Shown here one piece after another: positions 56,906-64,000 of a DNA stretch of 64,000 nucleotides (within the stretch, counting starts at the first letter, position 1; every line of letters begins with the position of its first letter). A program made the position numbers and the translations under genes. The notes beneath the pieces are model-generated. The model was not told where the DNA came from. It ran no database searches and saw only the letters and a program-made list of their open reading frames with translations. The stretch spans positions 1 to 64,000 of the forward strand of contig NZ_JGYU01000001.1 of NCBI RefSeq assembly GCF_000741135.1. Direction: 5' to 3'. This DNA comes from Bifidobacterium choerinum (GTDB lineage Bacteria; Actinomycetota; Actinomycetes; Actinomycetales; Bifidobacteriaceae).

Positions 56906-58572
56906 GCCCCTGTCCTTTCCGGCCGGCGCGTGCGATACGCCGCGTCCGCCTCGTTGCCGTCGCCGTCGTCGATGCCGTCGGCGCGCCGCAGCTCGACGAC
57001 GCGGCCGTCGCCGAGCGCGTTGACCTTCGCCCACTGCGCGGCGTCGACGCCGGCGAGCGTGTCCCGCACCGAACGGTATTCGTCGTCGACGGCCGCCGCG
57101 ACCATCGCCGCGTCGAGCGCGACCGGTTCGCCGCCGCCGACGCTCGCCTTGACGGCGGCCGTCTTGGCGCGGTCGACGATGTTGCGCAGCATCGCGCCGG
57201 AGACGACATCGGCGAGTGCGATCGCGCGGCTCGAGCCGTCGTCGAGGACGGCGCGGCCGAGCCTGCGCGCGCCGTCGCGCCGGTAGACGTCGTCGACGAG
57301 CATATGCGCGAGCGCGGCGGCGTCGACGCCGTCGGCGTACGGCAACCGCGGCGTCAGGTAGCGCGCCACGATCGCGAGCGCGGCGTCCCTGTCCGGACGG
57401 TCGACGCGGATCTTGACGTCGAGCCTGCCCGGGCGCAGCACGGCCGGGTCGATCATGTCGACGCGGTTCGACGCGCCGATGACGATGACGTTGTCGAGCC
57501 GTTCGACGCCGTCGAGTTCGGCGAGGAACTGCGGCACGATCGTCGTCTCGACGTCCGACGAGACGCCCGAGCCGCGCGTGCGCAGCAGCGCGTCCATCTC
57601 GTCGATGAAGACGATGACGGTCTGCCCGGCGGCGGCGCGTTCGCGCGCGCGGTCGAACAGCAGGCGGATGAGCCGTTCCGACTCGCCGACGTATTTGTTA
57701 AGCAGCTCCGGCCCCTTGACGGCGAGGAAGACGCCGCGCGCGCCCTCGCCGGCGAGTTCGTGCGCGATCGCCTTCGCGATGAGCGTCTTGCCGTTGCCAG
57801 GCGGCCCGTACAGCAGCACGCCCTTCGGCGGCGTCAACCCGTAGGCCGCATACAGGCCGCGGTGTTCGAACGGCAGCTGCACGGCGTCGCGGATGCGCGC
57901 GATCTGGGCATCGAGTCCGCCGATGTCGCCGAAGGAGACGTCCGGCGTCTCCTCGAGCAGCAGCTGCGCCGTCTCCTCGCGCGGCACCGTCGCGACGGCG
58001 AAGTGGTTCGACGGGTCGACGACGACGCGGTCGGCGCAGGTCAGCCGCGCGTCGCGCAGGTCGCGGGCGCGGCGCACGAGACGGCGGTCGCCGGAGGCGT
58101 CGACGACGATGAGCCGGCCGTCGTCGAGCACGTCGTCGACGGCGCGCACGGCGCCGACGCCTTCGGCGGTCGCCGTCGCGACGACGACGAGGTTCTCGTC
58201 GAGCAACAATGTCATGCCCGCCTCGAGGCGCGCGGCGTCGACCTGCGCGGCCACCGGCACGACCATGCGGCGCGCGCCGTGCATCACCTCGACGCTCGCG
58301 TGGCGCACGCCGTGCCCGTCGATGCGGCTGTCGTGCAGCCGCAGCATCGTCGCGAAGCCCAGCGGCGGGCGCGTGAACTGCTCGAGCTGCGACTTCGCCT
58401 TGGCGAGTTCGTCGGTCGCGCGCCGCAGGGCGGCCGCGAGCGCATGGTTCTTCGCCTGCAACCGGTCGGCGTGCGCGGCGAGATCCGCATGGGTTTCGGG
58501 GGAATCGGCCGAAGGAGCGGCTGAGGCATCAAAGCCGGCCATGGCATCGCCGGCAACGTCTGGTTCGTGCAT
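56902..58572 (-). CDS. mpa: Mpa/ARC-type AAA+ ATPase of the Pup system
   Basis: A 556-residue ring ATPase that recognises pupylated proteins. N-terminal coiled coil (about 30-67, [39 protein letters not shown]), two OB domains (70-200), AAA domain with Walker A GPPGNGKT (256-263), Walker [12 protein letters not shown] and SRH-like [16 protein letters not shown]. It ends RRPERTGA and lacks the C-terminal QYL-type motif with penultimate Tyr by which mycobacterial Mpa docks on the 20S proteasome. GAGG 5 nt upstream of ATG58572 sets the start. First gene of mpa-dop; a TACACT -10 at 58711-58716 leaves a leader of about 130 nt. Confidence 0.92.
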   Translation of the reverse strand: MHEPDVAGDAMAGFDASAAPSADSPETHADLAAHADRLQAKNHALAAALRRATDELAKAKSQLEQFTRPPLGFATMLRLHDSRIDGHGVRHASVEVMHGARRMVVPVAAQVDAARLEAGMTLLLDENLVVVATATAEGVGAVRAVDDVLDDGRLIVVDASGDRRLVRRARDLRDARLTCADRVVVDPSNHFAVATVPREETAQLLLEETPDVSFGDIGGLDAQIARIRDAVQLPFEHRGLYAAYGLTPPKGVLLYGPPGNGKTLIAKAIAHELAGEGARGVFLAVKGPELLNKYVGESERLIRLLFDRARERAAAGQTVIVFIDEMDALLRTRGSGVSSDVETTIVPQFLAELDGVERLDNVIVIGASNRVDMIDPAVLRPGRLDVKIRVDRPDRDAALAIVARYLTPRLPYADGVDAAALAHMLVDDVYRRDGARRLGRAVLDDGSSRAIALADVVSGAMLRNIVDRAKTAAVKASVGGGEPVALDAAMVAAAVDDEYRSVRDTLAGVDAAQWAKVNALGDGRVVELRRADGIDDGDGNEADAAYRTRRPERTGA

Positions 58573-58655
58573 CTCCACCTCGTCATGCGCTTCGTCCGAT
58601 CTGTGCCCGGCGGCGTCGCGCGGACGGCTCCGGCGAAAGCGCATGCATGGAAAAC

Positions 58656-58737
58656 GGCCGGACGGCGTCCGCCGCCGCATCGGGCGTCGCCCGGAAGGCG
58701 ACCCATACCCAGTGTAGCGGAAGCGCGCCGTCCGGCC
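58656..58737. promoter_or_regulatory. 12-bp inverted repeat flanking the mpa promoter
   Basis: GGCCGGACGGCG (58656-58667) and its exact complement (58726-58737) enclose the -10 candidate TACACT (minus strand, 58711-58716). The arms are 58 bp apart; they may be paired operator half-sites or a loose dedA terminator. Confidence 0.4.
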
Positions 58738-58768
58738 CTGACTTCAACGCGTAGCGCGTACCGCCATG

Positions 58769-59476
58769 CTACCCGTCGATGCGCGAGGCGCGGCGCTCGC
58801 GTATCAGATTACGAATCCAGCGCACGGCGAAGAAGACGAGGACGGCGGCGAAGACGACGATGATGACGTCCTCGAACACGTTGAGCACGCCGAGGATCGA
58901 GCACCACCGGTCGCCGAGCATGTAGCCGGCGGTGACGAGCACGGTGTTCCACACGGCCGAGCCGATGAAGGTCCACAGCGAGAACTGGGCGAAGTTCATC
59001 CGGTTGAAGCCGGCCGGGATCGAGATCAGCGAGCGCACGACCGGGATGACGCGGCCGAGCAGCACCGACCAGGTGCCGTATTTCGTGAACCAGCGGTTCG
59101 CCTTGTCGACGTCGTCGCGGCTGACGCCGGGGATGCGGTCGGCGGCGCGGTGGATGCGGTGCAGCCCGAACCAGCGGGCGATGCCGTAGAGCGCCCATGC
59201 GCCGAGCAGCGAGCCCATCGTCGCCCACAGGATCGCGGCGACGAGCCCCATGCTGCCGCGCGCCGCCGTGAATCCGGCGAGCGGCAGGATGATCTCGCTA
59301 GGGATCGGCGGGAAGATCGATTCGAGCGCGATCGCGAGCGCGACGCCGACGCCGCCGACGGTCTCCATCAGCTGCACGAGCCACGAGGTCATCGAGCCGA
59401 TGAGGCCGTCCGAGCTCGTCGCGCACTGCAGCTGCTCATCGACCGGGATCTGGGAGAGAATCATCGAAAAACGCAT
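58769..59476 (-). CDS. DedA-family membrane protein
   Basis: A 235-residue integral membrane protein of the DedA/SNARE-associated family, implicated in lipid carrier (undecaprenyl phosphate/phosphatidylethanolamine) translocation and membrane homeostasis. Motifs: ESIFPPIPSEIILPLAGF (the conserved E...P-P-x-P-S-E), the interfacial FTKYGTWSVLLGRVIPVVRSLISIPAGFNRM with the functional Gly-Arg-x-x-P and Arg, and four to five helices. A GACAAT -10-like box 6 nt upstream favours ATG59476; an ATG 5 codons inside is also possible. Divergent from serB. Confidence 0.9.
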   Translation of the reverse strand: MRFSMILSQIPVDEQLQCATSSDGLIGSMTSWLVQLMETVGGVGVALAIALESIFPPIPSEIILPLAGFTAARGSMGLVAAILWATMGSLLGAWALYGIARWFGLHRIHRAADRIPGVSRDDVDKANRWFTKYGTWSVLLGRVIPVVRSLISIPAGFNRMNFAQFSLWTFIGSAVWNTVLVTAGYMLGDRWCSILGVLNVFEDVIIVVFAAVLVFFAVRWIRNLIRERRASRIDG

Positions 59477-59482
59477 TGCGCC

Positions 59483-59506
59483 ATTGTCCCAACGTTTTTC
59501 GACAAT
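59483..59506. promoter_or_regulatory. Divergent dedA/serB promoter region with inverted GACAAT boxes
   Basis: GACAAT occurs on minus (59483-59488) 6 nt before dedA and on plus (59501-59506) 7 nt before serB, forming an inverted repeat 12 bp apart. Each can be a -10 box for a leaderless transcript; the two promoters would interfere. Confidence 0.5.
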
Positions 59507-59513
59507 CGTCACT

Positions 59514-60227
59514 ATGAGCCCAATACCTTTGCAAATCCTTGACGACACGCCCGCAGCCGACACGCCCGCGGACGGTCTGCCGACGCTGCGCCGCCCCGGC
59601 CTGCTCGTCATGGACGTCGACTCCACGCTGATCGACGAGGAGGTCATCGACGAGCTCGGCGAGGCCGCCGGCGTCGGCGAACGCATCAGCGCGGTGACGG
59701 CGCGCGCGATGAACGGCGAGCTCGACTTCGCCCAGGCGCTCGACGCGCGCGTCGCGTTGCTCGAGGGACTGCCGACGTCGATCTTCGACGACGTCTACCG
59801 CAGGCTGCATTTCACGAACGGCGCACTGCAGCTCATCGACGAGCTGCACCGGCACGGCTGGAAGGTCGGCGTCGTCTCCGGCGGCTTCCATGAAATCGTC
59901 GACCGGCTCGCCGAGGCGGCCGGACTCGACTACCGGATCGCGAACCGCCTCGAGGTGGACGACGCCTCGCACACGCTCACCGGACGCGTCGCCGGCCCGA
60001 TCGTCACGAAGGACGTCAAACTGCGCGCGATGCGCCGGTGGGCGGCCGCCGACGGCGTCGACGCCGCGCAGACGGTCGCCGTCGGCGACGGCGCGAACGA
60101 CCTGCCGATGATCGACGCGGCCGGGCTCGGCATCGCGTTCTGCGCGAAACCAGCCGTGCGCGCCGCCGCGCCGCACACGATCGACGAGCGCGACCTGACG
60201 CGCGTCCTCGACTACCTGCGCCGCTGA
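59514..60227 (+). CDS. serB: Phosphoserine phosphatase
   Basis: A 237-residue HAD-superfamily phosphatase for the last step of serine biosynthesis. Motif I is LLVMDVDSTLIDEE (nucleophilic Asp, D-x-D-S-T), motif II VGVVSGGFHE, motif III lysine in VTKDVKLRAM, motif IV AVGDGANDLPM. The DVDST and ALLEGLP features match SerB rather than other HADs. It has a short non-conserved N-terminus (residues 1-28) and no ACT domain. The start is ATG59514 with GACAAT 7 nt upstream. Single gene ending at the 20-bp-stem terminator. Confidence 0.93.
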   Translation: MSPIPLQILDDTPAADTPADGLPTLRRPGLLVMDVDSTLIDEEVIDELGEAAGVGERISAVTARAMNGELDFAQALDARVALLEGLPTSIFDDVYRRLHFTNGALQLIDELHRHGWKVGVVSGGFHEIVDRLAEAAGLDYRIANRLEVDDASHTLTGRVAGPIVTKDVKLRAMRRWAAADGVDAAQTVAVGDGANDLPMIDAAGLGIAFCAKPAVRAAAPHTIDERDLTRVLDYLRR

Positions 60228-60284
60228 TCCGCCGGCGTCGCAGACGAATCAGTCAGCCGCGCGCGGCGTGCGGAGCACGGCATA

Positions 60285-60329
60285 CGAAGCGGTCGGTCGC
60301 ATCGATCACCGATGCGACCGACCGCTTCG
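60285..60329. terminator. 20-bp perfect-stem hairpin between serB and fmt
   Basis: Arms 60285-60304 and 60310-60329 are exact complements around a 5-nt loop; convergent genes on both sides. Confidence 0.82.
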
Positions 60330-60379
60330 TCGTTCGGGGCATCGCCGACGCCCCATCACACGCCAATCGGAAACCGCGC

Positions 60380-61357
60380 TCAGTCGAGGAACGCGCCGGC
60401 GCCCAGATGCGCGCCGCGCGCCCATTCGGCCGCACCCATCTCCTTCTTGCCCTGCGCCTTGACGAGCTGCAGCTCGAGCGCCTCGGTGCTCGTGCCGACC
60501 CAGACATGATGCTTCGTGATGTGCAGCTCGCCGGGCTTGAGGCCTTCGGGGACCTCGACGCTTTCGCGCAGCTCGGCGCTCGCCGGCGACGCCTTCGTCA
60601 CATGCAGCGTCGTCGGCGCGAGCGCGTCGCCCTGCACATGCAGGTCGCACCATGCGCCGGGCAGCGGCGTGCATGCGCGGATCTGGCGGTCGAGCGCGAA
60701 GACCGGCACGTCGAAGCGCATATGGGCGTCGTCGTGCGAGATCTTCGCGGCCACCTCGAAGGCGCCGGCCGGCTGCTCGACCGGCGTGATCTGGCCTTCG
60801 GCCATGCCTTCGAGCGAGGCGGCGAGCAGATGCGCGCCGTCCTCGGCGAGACGGTCGAGCAGTTCGCCGGCGTTCTCGTGCGCGCCGATCTCGACCGTCG
60901 ACTGCGCGAGCACCGGGCCTTCGTCCATGCCCTTCGTGACACGGAACACCGATGCGCCGGTCACCGATTCGCCGGCCCAGATCGCGCGCTGCACCGGCGC
61001 GGCGCCACGCCACTGCGGCAGCAGTGAGAAGTGCAGGTTGTACCAGCCCATCGGCAGCGCCTCGAGCACCGGCTCCTTGAGGATCCTGCCGTAGGCGACG
61101 ATCGCGGCGGCCTCGGCGCCGGTCGCCTTGAGCGCGGACAGGAAGACCTCCTCGTTCGGGTCGCATTCCATGACCGGCAGCCCCAGTTCGAGCGCCGCCA
61201 TCTTGACCGGGCTCGCCATGAGCCTGCGGCCGCGGCCGGTCGGGGCGTCGGGGCGCGTGAGCACGGCGACGACCTCGAAATGCTCGGTGTCCTTCGCCAG
61301 CGTCCTCAACGACGGCACCGCCACCTCCGGCGTGCCCGCAAACAGTACTCGCAGCAT
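60380..61357 (-). CDS. fmt: Methionyl-tRNA formyltransferase
   Basis: A 325-residue enzyme formylating initiator Met-tRNA with 10-formyl-tetrahydrofolate. Rossmann N-domain: LRVLFAGTPEVAVPSL, TRPDAPTGRGRRL; catalytic region NLHFSLLPQWRGAAPVQRAIWAGES with Asn-His-Asp elements (NLHFSLLP, the SLLP motif; TGASVFRVTKGMDEGPVLAQ). The OB-like C-domain ends LELQLVKAQGKKEMGAAEWARG. An AAGGAGG site 8 nt upstream of ATG61357 sets the start; the longer frame is not conserved. Downstream of priA in the same direction, as often seen in bacteria, but separated by a terminator. Confidence 0.96.
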   Translation of the reverse strand: MLRVLFAGTPEVAVPSLRTLAKDTEHFEVVAVLTRPDAPTGRGRRLMASPVKMAALELGLPVMECDPNEEVFLSALKATGAEAAAIVAYGRILKEPVLEALPMGWYNLHFSLLPQWRGAAPVQRAIWAGESVTGASVFRVTKGMDEGPVLAQSTVEIGAHENAGELLDRLAEDGAHLLAASLEGMAEGQITPVEQPAGAFEVAAKISHDDAHMRFDVPVFALDRQIRACTPLPGAWCDLHVQGDALAPTTLHVTKASPASAELRESVEVPEGLKPGELHITKHHVWVGTSTEALELQLVKAQGKKEMGAAEWARGAHLGAGAFLD

Positions 61358-61462
61358 CCTCACGTCCTCCTTGTCCGTTCGTCCGTCCATCGACGGTCCA
61401 TGACGTCGTCATCACGGCGTCCCGCCGCACGGCGGACGGCGCCGACCGTCCCCCATCGTAGT

Positions 61463-61491
61463 CGACACGGCCGGCAGTACCGGCCGTGTCG
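61463..61491 (-). terminator. Hairpin after priA
   Basis: CGACACGGCCGG and its complement (12-nt arms) with a 5-nt loop lie 15 nt beyond the priA stop codon. Confidence 0.75.
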
Positions 61492-61505
61492 CCGTCAGCT
61501 GAGCG

Positions 61506-63720
61506 CTACAGCAGGTCCTTCGGGTCGACGCGGAAGCGCAGCTCGCCGAACTCGCGCGCAGCGACATGACGGGCGACGGCAGTGCGCAGCCGCGTCGCCA
61601 GTTCGGCGCGGCGCGCATGCGCGACGAGCACGACCGCCTTGACGCGGTCGCGCATCTGCTCGAGCTCACGCGAGTCGACGGTGCGTTCGGGCGGGATCGG
61701 CACCGGGCCGAGCACCGTCTGGAACTCGTCGTCACACAATCGCAGCGTCGCCCAATCGCCGCCGGAGGCGACGCCGATGCGCCGCAGCGTCTCGGCTACG
61801 GCGTTGCGCTGCCCCCACACGCAGGCCGCGCTCACGGCCGGCGGCAGCCCGGCCTCGCGTCGCTGCGCGAGTTCGGCGGCGGCGAGGATACGCGGGTCCC
61901 ACGTCATCAGCGACTGCGCGATCACCGGGTCGGTCTCGCCGATCAGCAGCCCCGCTCCCCCGTCGGCGCGCGGCGCGCACAGCGCCATCGCGCGCATCCA
62001 GTCGCGCAGCACGTCGATGTAGGCGTCGATGCTCTGCCGGTACAGGCTCGTCCATGCGTCGAGGATCGCGACGGCGCGGTAGGCGCCCGCGCGCACATGC
62101 GGCTCCGCGCCGGGCGTCGCGATGACGATCGCCGGCGCGTCGGCGACCTGTTCGACGACGCCCTGCGGCTGGTGCGGGCTCGACAGGACCATCGGCACGC
62201 CACGGAACAGCCCCTGCAGCTCCTGCGCGGTGCCGGCAGCGCCGACGCGCACGACGCGCATGCGCTCGCCGCCGCAGTGCGGGCAGTGCCAGTCGACGGC
62301 CGGCGCCCCGCACCAGCGGCAGCGCGGCGTGCCGGTCGGTCCGCCGCGTTCGAGCGGCCCGGTGCAGCGCAGGCAGCGCGCCTGACGCAGGCAGCGCGCG
62401 CACACCAACGATTCGCTGATGCCGTCGGAGGGGATCGAGAACAGGACCGGGCCGTGCTCGAGCGCGGCCGACAGCACGCGCACGGCGGTGTGCGGCACGC
62501 GCGCGCGCGATGCTCGGATCGGCGAGACGTGCGAGTTCGTCGCGGTTGAGCCAGCGCACCGGCGGCGCGGCGGCGCGCGCGACGTCACGGAAGGGCACGA
62601 TCGCGGCGCTCGGTCCGCTCACGGCGACCGGCATCGCCGTCGTGTCCTCGCATTCCCATTGGCTGAGCACGCTGCGCGCATAGGCCATCGCGACGAAGAC
62701 GCCGTCGTGCAGCCGCGCGCGCAGCCGGCACACGCCGCGTGCGTTCGCGTACGGCATCAGCCCGTCGGCGTACTGGTAGGCGCCGTCGTCGAGCACGGCG
62801 AACAACGCGGGGCCCGTCACCGGCGCGTACATCGCCGCGCGCGTGCCGACGACGCAGCGCACACGCCCCGACGCGACGGCGAGGTAGGCGCGGTAGCGTT
62901 CGGCGGGGCCGAGCGAGCCGCTGAGCACGGCCACGTCACCGCCCCAGGCTTCGCCGCCCGGACCTTCGCCGTCGGGCGCGAAGGCGGTCAGTCCCGCGCC
63001 CTCGAGTGCACGCATGACCTCCCACACCTCGCGCATCGACGGCATGACGAGCACCGCCGACCTGCCGTGCGCGAGCGCCGACGCCGCCATCCACGTGAGG
63101 TCGGCGCACGCCGAGCCGGCGACGGCGTCGACGACGAAGGACTGGAAGCGTTCGCCGGCGAGCGCGTCGGCGAGGACCTGCGCCCGCTCGTAGCGGCGCG
63201 CGAAGTCGGCGCCCATCGCCTGCGCGGCGGCCGCGCGCGCGCCGGCGTCGGCGCGCGTGTCCGGTCCGTCGGCGAGGTTCGCCATCTCCTTGTCGACGGC
63301 GGCGATGCGCTGCGGCAGCGCGACGCGCACGATGTTCGCGCAGGTGCCGCCGTAGGCGTCGGCGATCGCAGCGACGTCGCGGCGCATTTGGCCGCCCATG
63401 ACAACGCCGCTGAGCACGCGTTCGATGTAGCGCAGCGCCGACGGGTCGGTGTCGCTGTGCTCGACGCGCTCCCAGATGATGCCGGAGACGCGCTGGCCGC
63501 CGAAGCGTACGCGCACGAGGCAGCCGGGGCGCGCGGCCTCGGAGAGGCGTTCGTCGATCAGATAGTCGAAGCAGCGTCCCAGATGGGTGGCCTGGATGTC
63601 GAGGACGACGCGCGCGACCGGCAGCCGCACGGCCGGCGTGTGCGCGGCCCCGCCGCGGGGACGCCGGCGGCGCGGCTGCATGCCGTCGAAGGTGGGTTGC
63701 GTCGCATCGCTCGTGCTCAT
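61506..63720 (-). pseudogene. priA: Primosomal protein N' (PriA-like), frameshifted
   Basis: Replication-restart protein of the actinobacterial PriA-like type, split over two frames. The N-terminal part (from ATG63720) has the 3'BD: VARVVLDIQATHLGRCFDYLI, RVRFGGQRVSGIIW. The helicase region has no Walker A lysine (AVAGSACADLTWM replaces GVTGSGKTEV), as usual in Actinobacteria. It reads correctly to LNRDELARLADPSI, then the frame is lost in a (CG)6 run at 62498-62509. The continuation, RVPHTAVRVLSAALEHG and the zinc cysteines CARC..CLRC..CRWC..CPHC, is in another frame to the stop at 61506. Either a real mutation or a sequencing error in the CG run. Upstream TACACT is 7 nt before the ATG. Confidence 0.88.
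62498..62509. repeat. (CG)6 tract at the priA frameshift
   Basis: Twelve bases of alternating C and G. Seven (or four) CG units would restore one reading frame through priA; six break it. Confidence 0.8.
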
Positions 63721-63727
63721 GGCTCCC

Positions 63728-63733
63728 AGTGTA
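63728..63733 (-). promoter_or_regulatory. -10 box of leaderless promoter for priA
   Basis: TACACT (minus strand) ends 7 nt before ATG63720; the intervening GGGAGCC could act as a weak ribosome binding site. Confidence 0.45.
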
Positions 63734-63769
63734 ACGACCCCGCGGAGGCGGCCGCCGCCGGCGTTGCGC

Positions 63770-64000
63770 TCAGTGGCGCGGCCACCACGGGCGCAGCGGG
63801 TAGACGTCGGTGCCGTTGTCCTCCGGCTTGACGGCGAGGAACTGGTGGATCTGGATGTGGTTCATCTCGAAGTTGTACGCGCATCCGGCCATGTACAGGC
63901 CCCACAGGCGGGCCTTCGGCTCGCCGACGAGCCTGACGGCCTCGTCCCAGTGCGCGGCGAGGTTCTCGTTCCAGCGGTGCAGCGTCAGCGCGTAGTGCTG
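63770..64000 (-). CDS. Cyclopropane-fatty-acid-phospholipid synthase family methyltransferase, C-terminal end
   Basis: The last 76 codons of a minus-strand gene entering from the right edge. It reads QHYALTLHRWNENLAAHWDE, then ARLWGLYMAGCAYNFEMNHIQIHQFLAV, ending VYPLRPWWPRH. The pattern H-Y-x-x-T-L-x-x-W-x-x-N, followed by R-x-W-x-x-Y-M-A-x-x-A-x-x-F and I-x-x-(H/Y)-Q, is the characteristic C-terminus of SAM-dependent CFA synthases. The catalytic SAM-binding part lies outside the window. It is upstream of priA in the same direction, with its own 49-bp gap. Confidence 0.78.
   Translation of the reverse strand, partial: QHYALTLHRWNENLAAHWDEAVRLVGEPKARLWGLYMAGCAYNFEMNHIQIHQFLAVKPEDNGTDVYPLRPWWPRH

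Noticed and set aside
61506..62588. The second priA segment as an independent gene starting at 62588
   Set aside because: The first 25-30 codons of that frame are shadow sequence; conserved PriA sequence begins only after the (CG)6 run, so a frameshifted single gene explains it better.

Overview
The window is a very GC-rich, gene-dense chromosomal segment of an actinobacterium, most likely a Bifidobacterium or close relative. The evidence is strong GC bias at third codon positions, a HisS/AspS pair, a glutamate-type ABC transporter, an HrcA/CIRCE-controlled groEL without groES beside it, ClpC, an HU protein, a degenerate actinobacterial PriA, and a complete pupylation locus (Mpa/ARC, Dop, Pup, PafA) with no 20S proteasome genes. 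No rRNA, tRNA, CRISPR array or complete mobile element was seen. The only mobile-element trace is the N-terminal part of a phage-type integrase leaving the window at its left edge.

Layout. 1-0.3 kb: integrase fragment. 0.6-3 kb: YccF membrane protein, then (minus) GNAT, MazG and a small zinc metallopeptidase. 3.2-4.8 kb: an unfamiliar protein with a SWIM-type zinc motif. 5-14 kb: acyl-CoA ligase, drug exporter, RarA, a DUF3516-type helicase and PPK2. 14-17.5 kb: four-gene polar amino acid (glutamate-like) ABC transporter. 17.7-24.6 kb: esterase-like hydrolase, aspS, hisS, a DUF349 coiled-coil protein and an orphan acidic protein. 24.8-29.7 kb: clpC, a universal stress protein preceded by a 32-bp perfect palindrome, and a bitopic membrane protein. 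29.8-36 kb: DUF3027 protein with a cold-shock-domain protein, a two-component system, a TPM-domain protein and an orphan WXG100 protein. 36-40 kb: groEL, cspA, a LytR_C protein and ung. 40.1-45.4 kb: a six-gene MoxR/DUF58/VWA operon. 45.4-47.6 kb: a cluster of DnaA-box-like sites in front of a WXG-like protein coupled to an alpha/beta hydrolase. 47.6-52.3 kb: purB, a flippase-like protein with an apparent kinase-like middle domain, and HU. 52.4-58.6 kb: the pupylation locus, which includes an inositol-monophosphatase-like protein with lost metal ligands. 58.8-64 kb: DedA, SerB, Fmt, a frameshifted priA and the 3' end of a cyclopropane-fatty-acid-synthase-like gene.

Regulation visible in the DNA. 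Many genes have a TANNNT-like -10 box only 6-8 nt upstream of the start codon and no ribosome binding site, indicating leaderless transcripts (yccF, GNAT, rarA, helicase, ppk2, glutamate operon, hisS, TPM gene, ung, purB, dedA, serB, priA). Genes are separated by long, near-perfect hairpins, often shared by convergent genes. groEL carries a CIRCE element lying across its promoter. The response regulator gene has 11-bp-spaced direct repeats typical of OmpR-family sites.

The most unusual items are the WXG-like/hydrolase pair behind the DnaA-box cluster, the pupylation locus (proteasome-free, ATPase tail lacking the docking motif, extra degenerate phosphatase), the SWIM protein, and the kinase-like insertion in the flippase-like protein. 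All gene functions are inferred from sequence reading only; no database search was possible.
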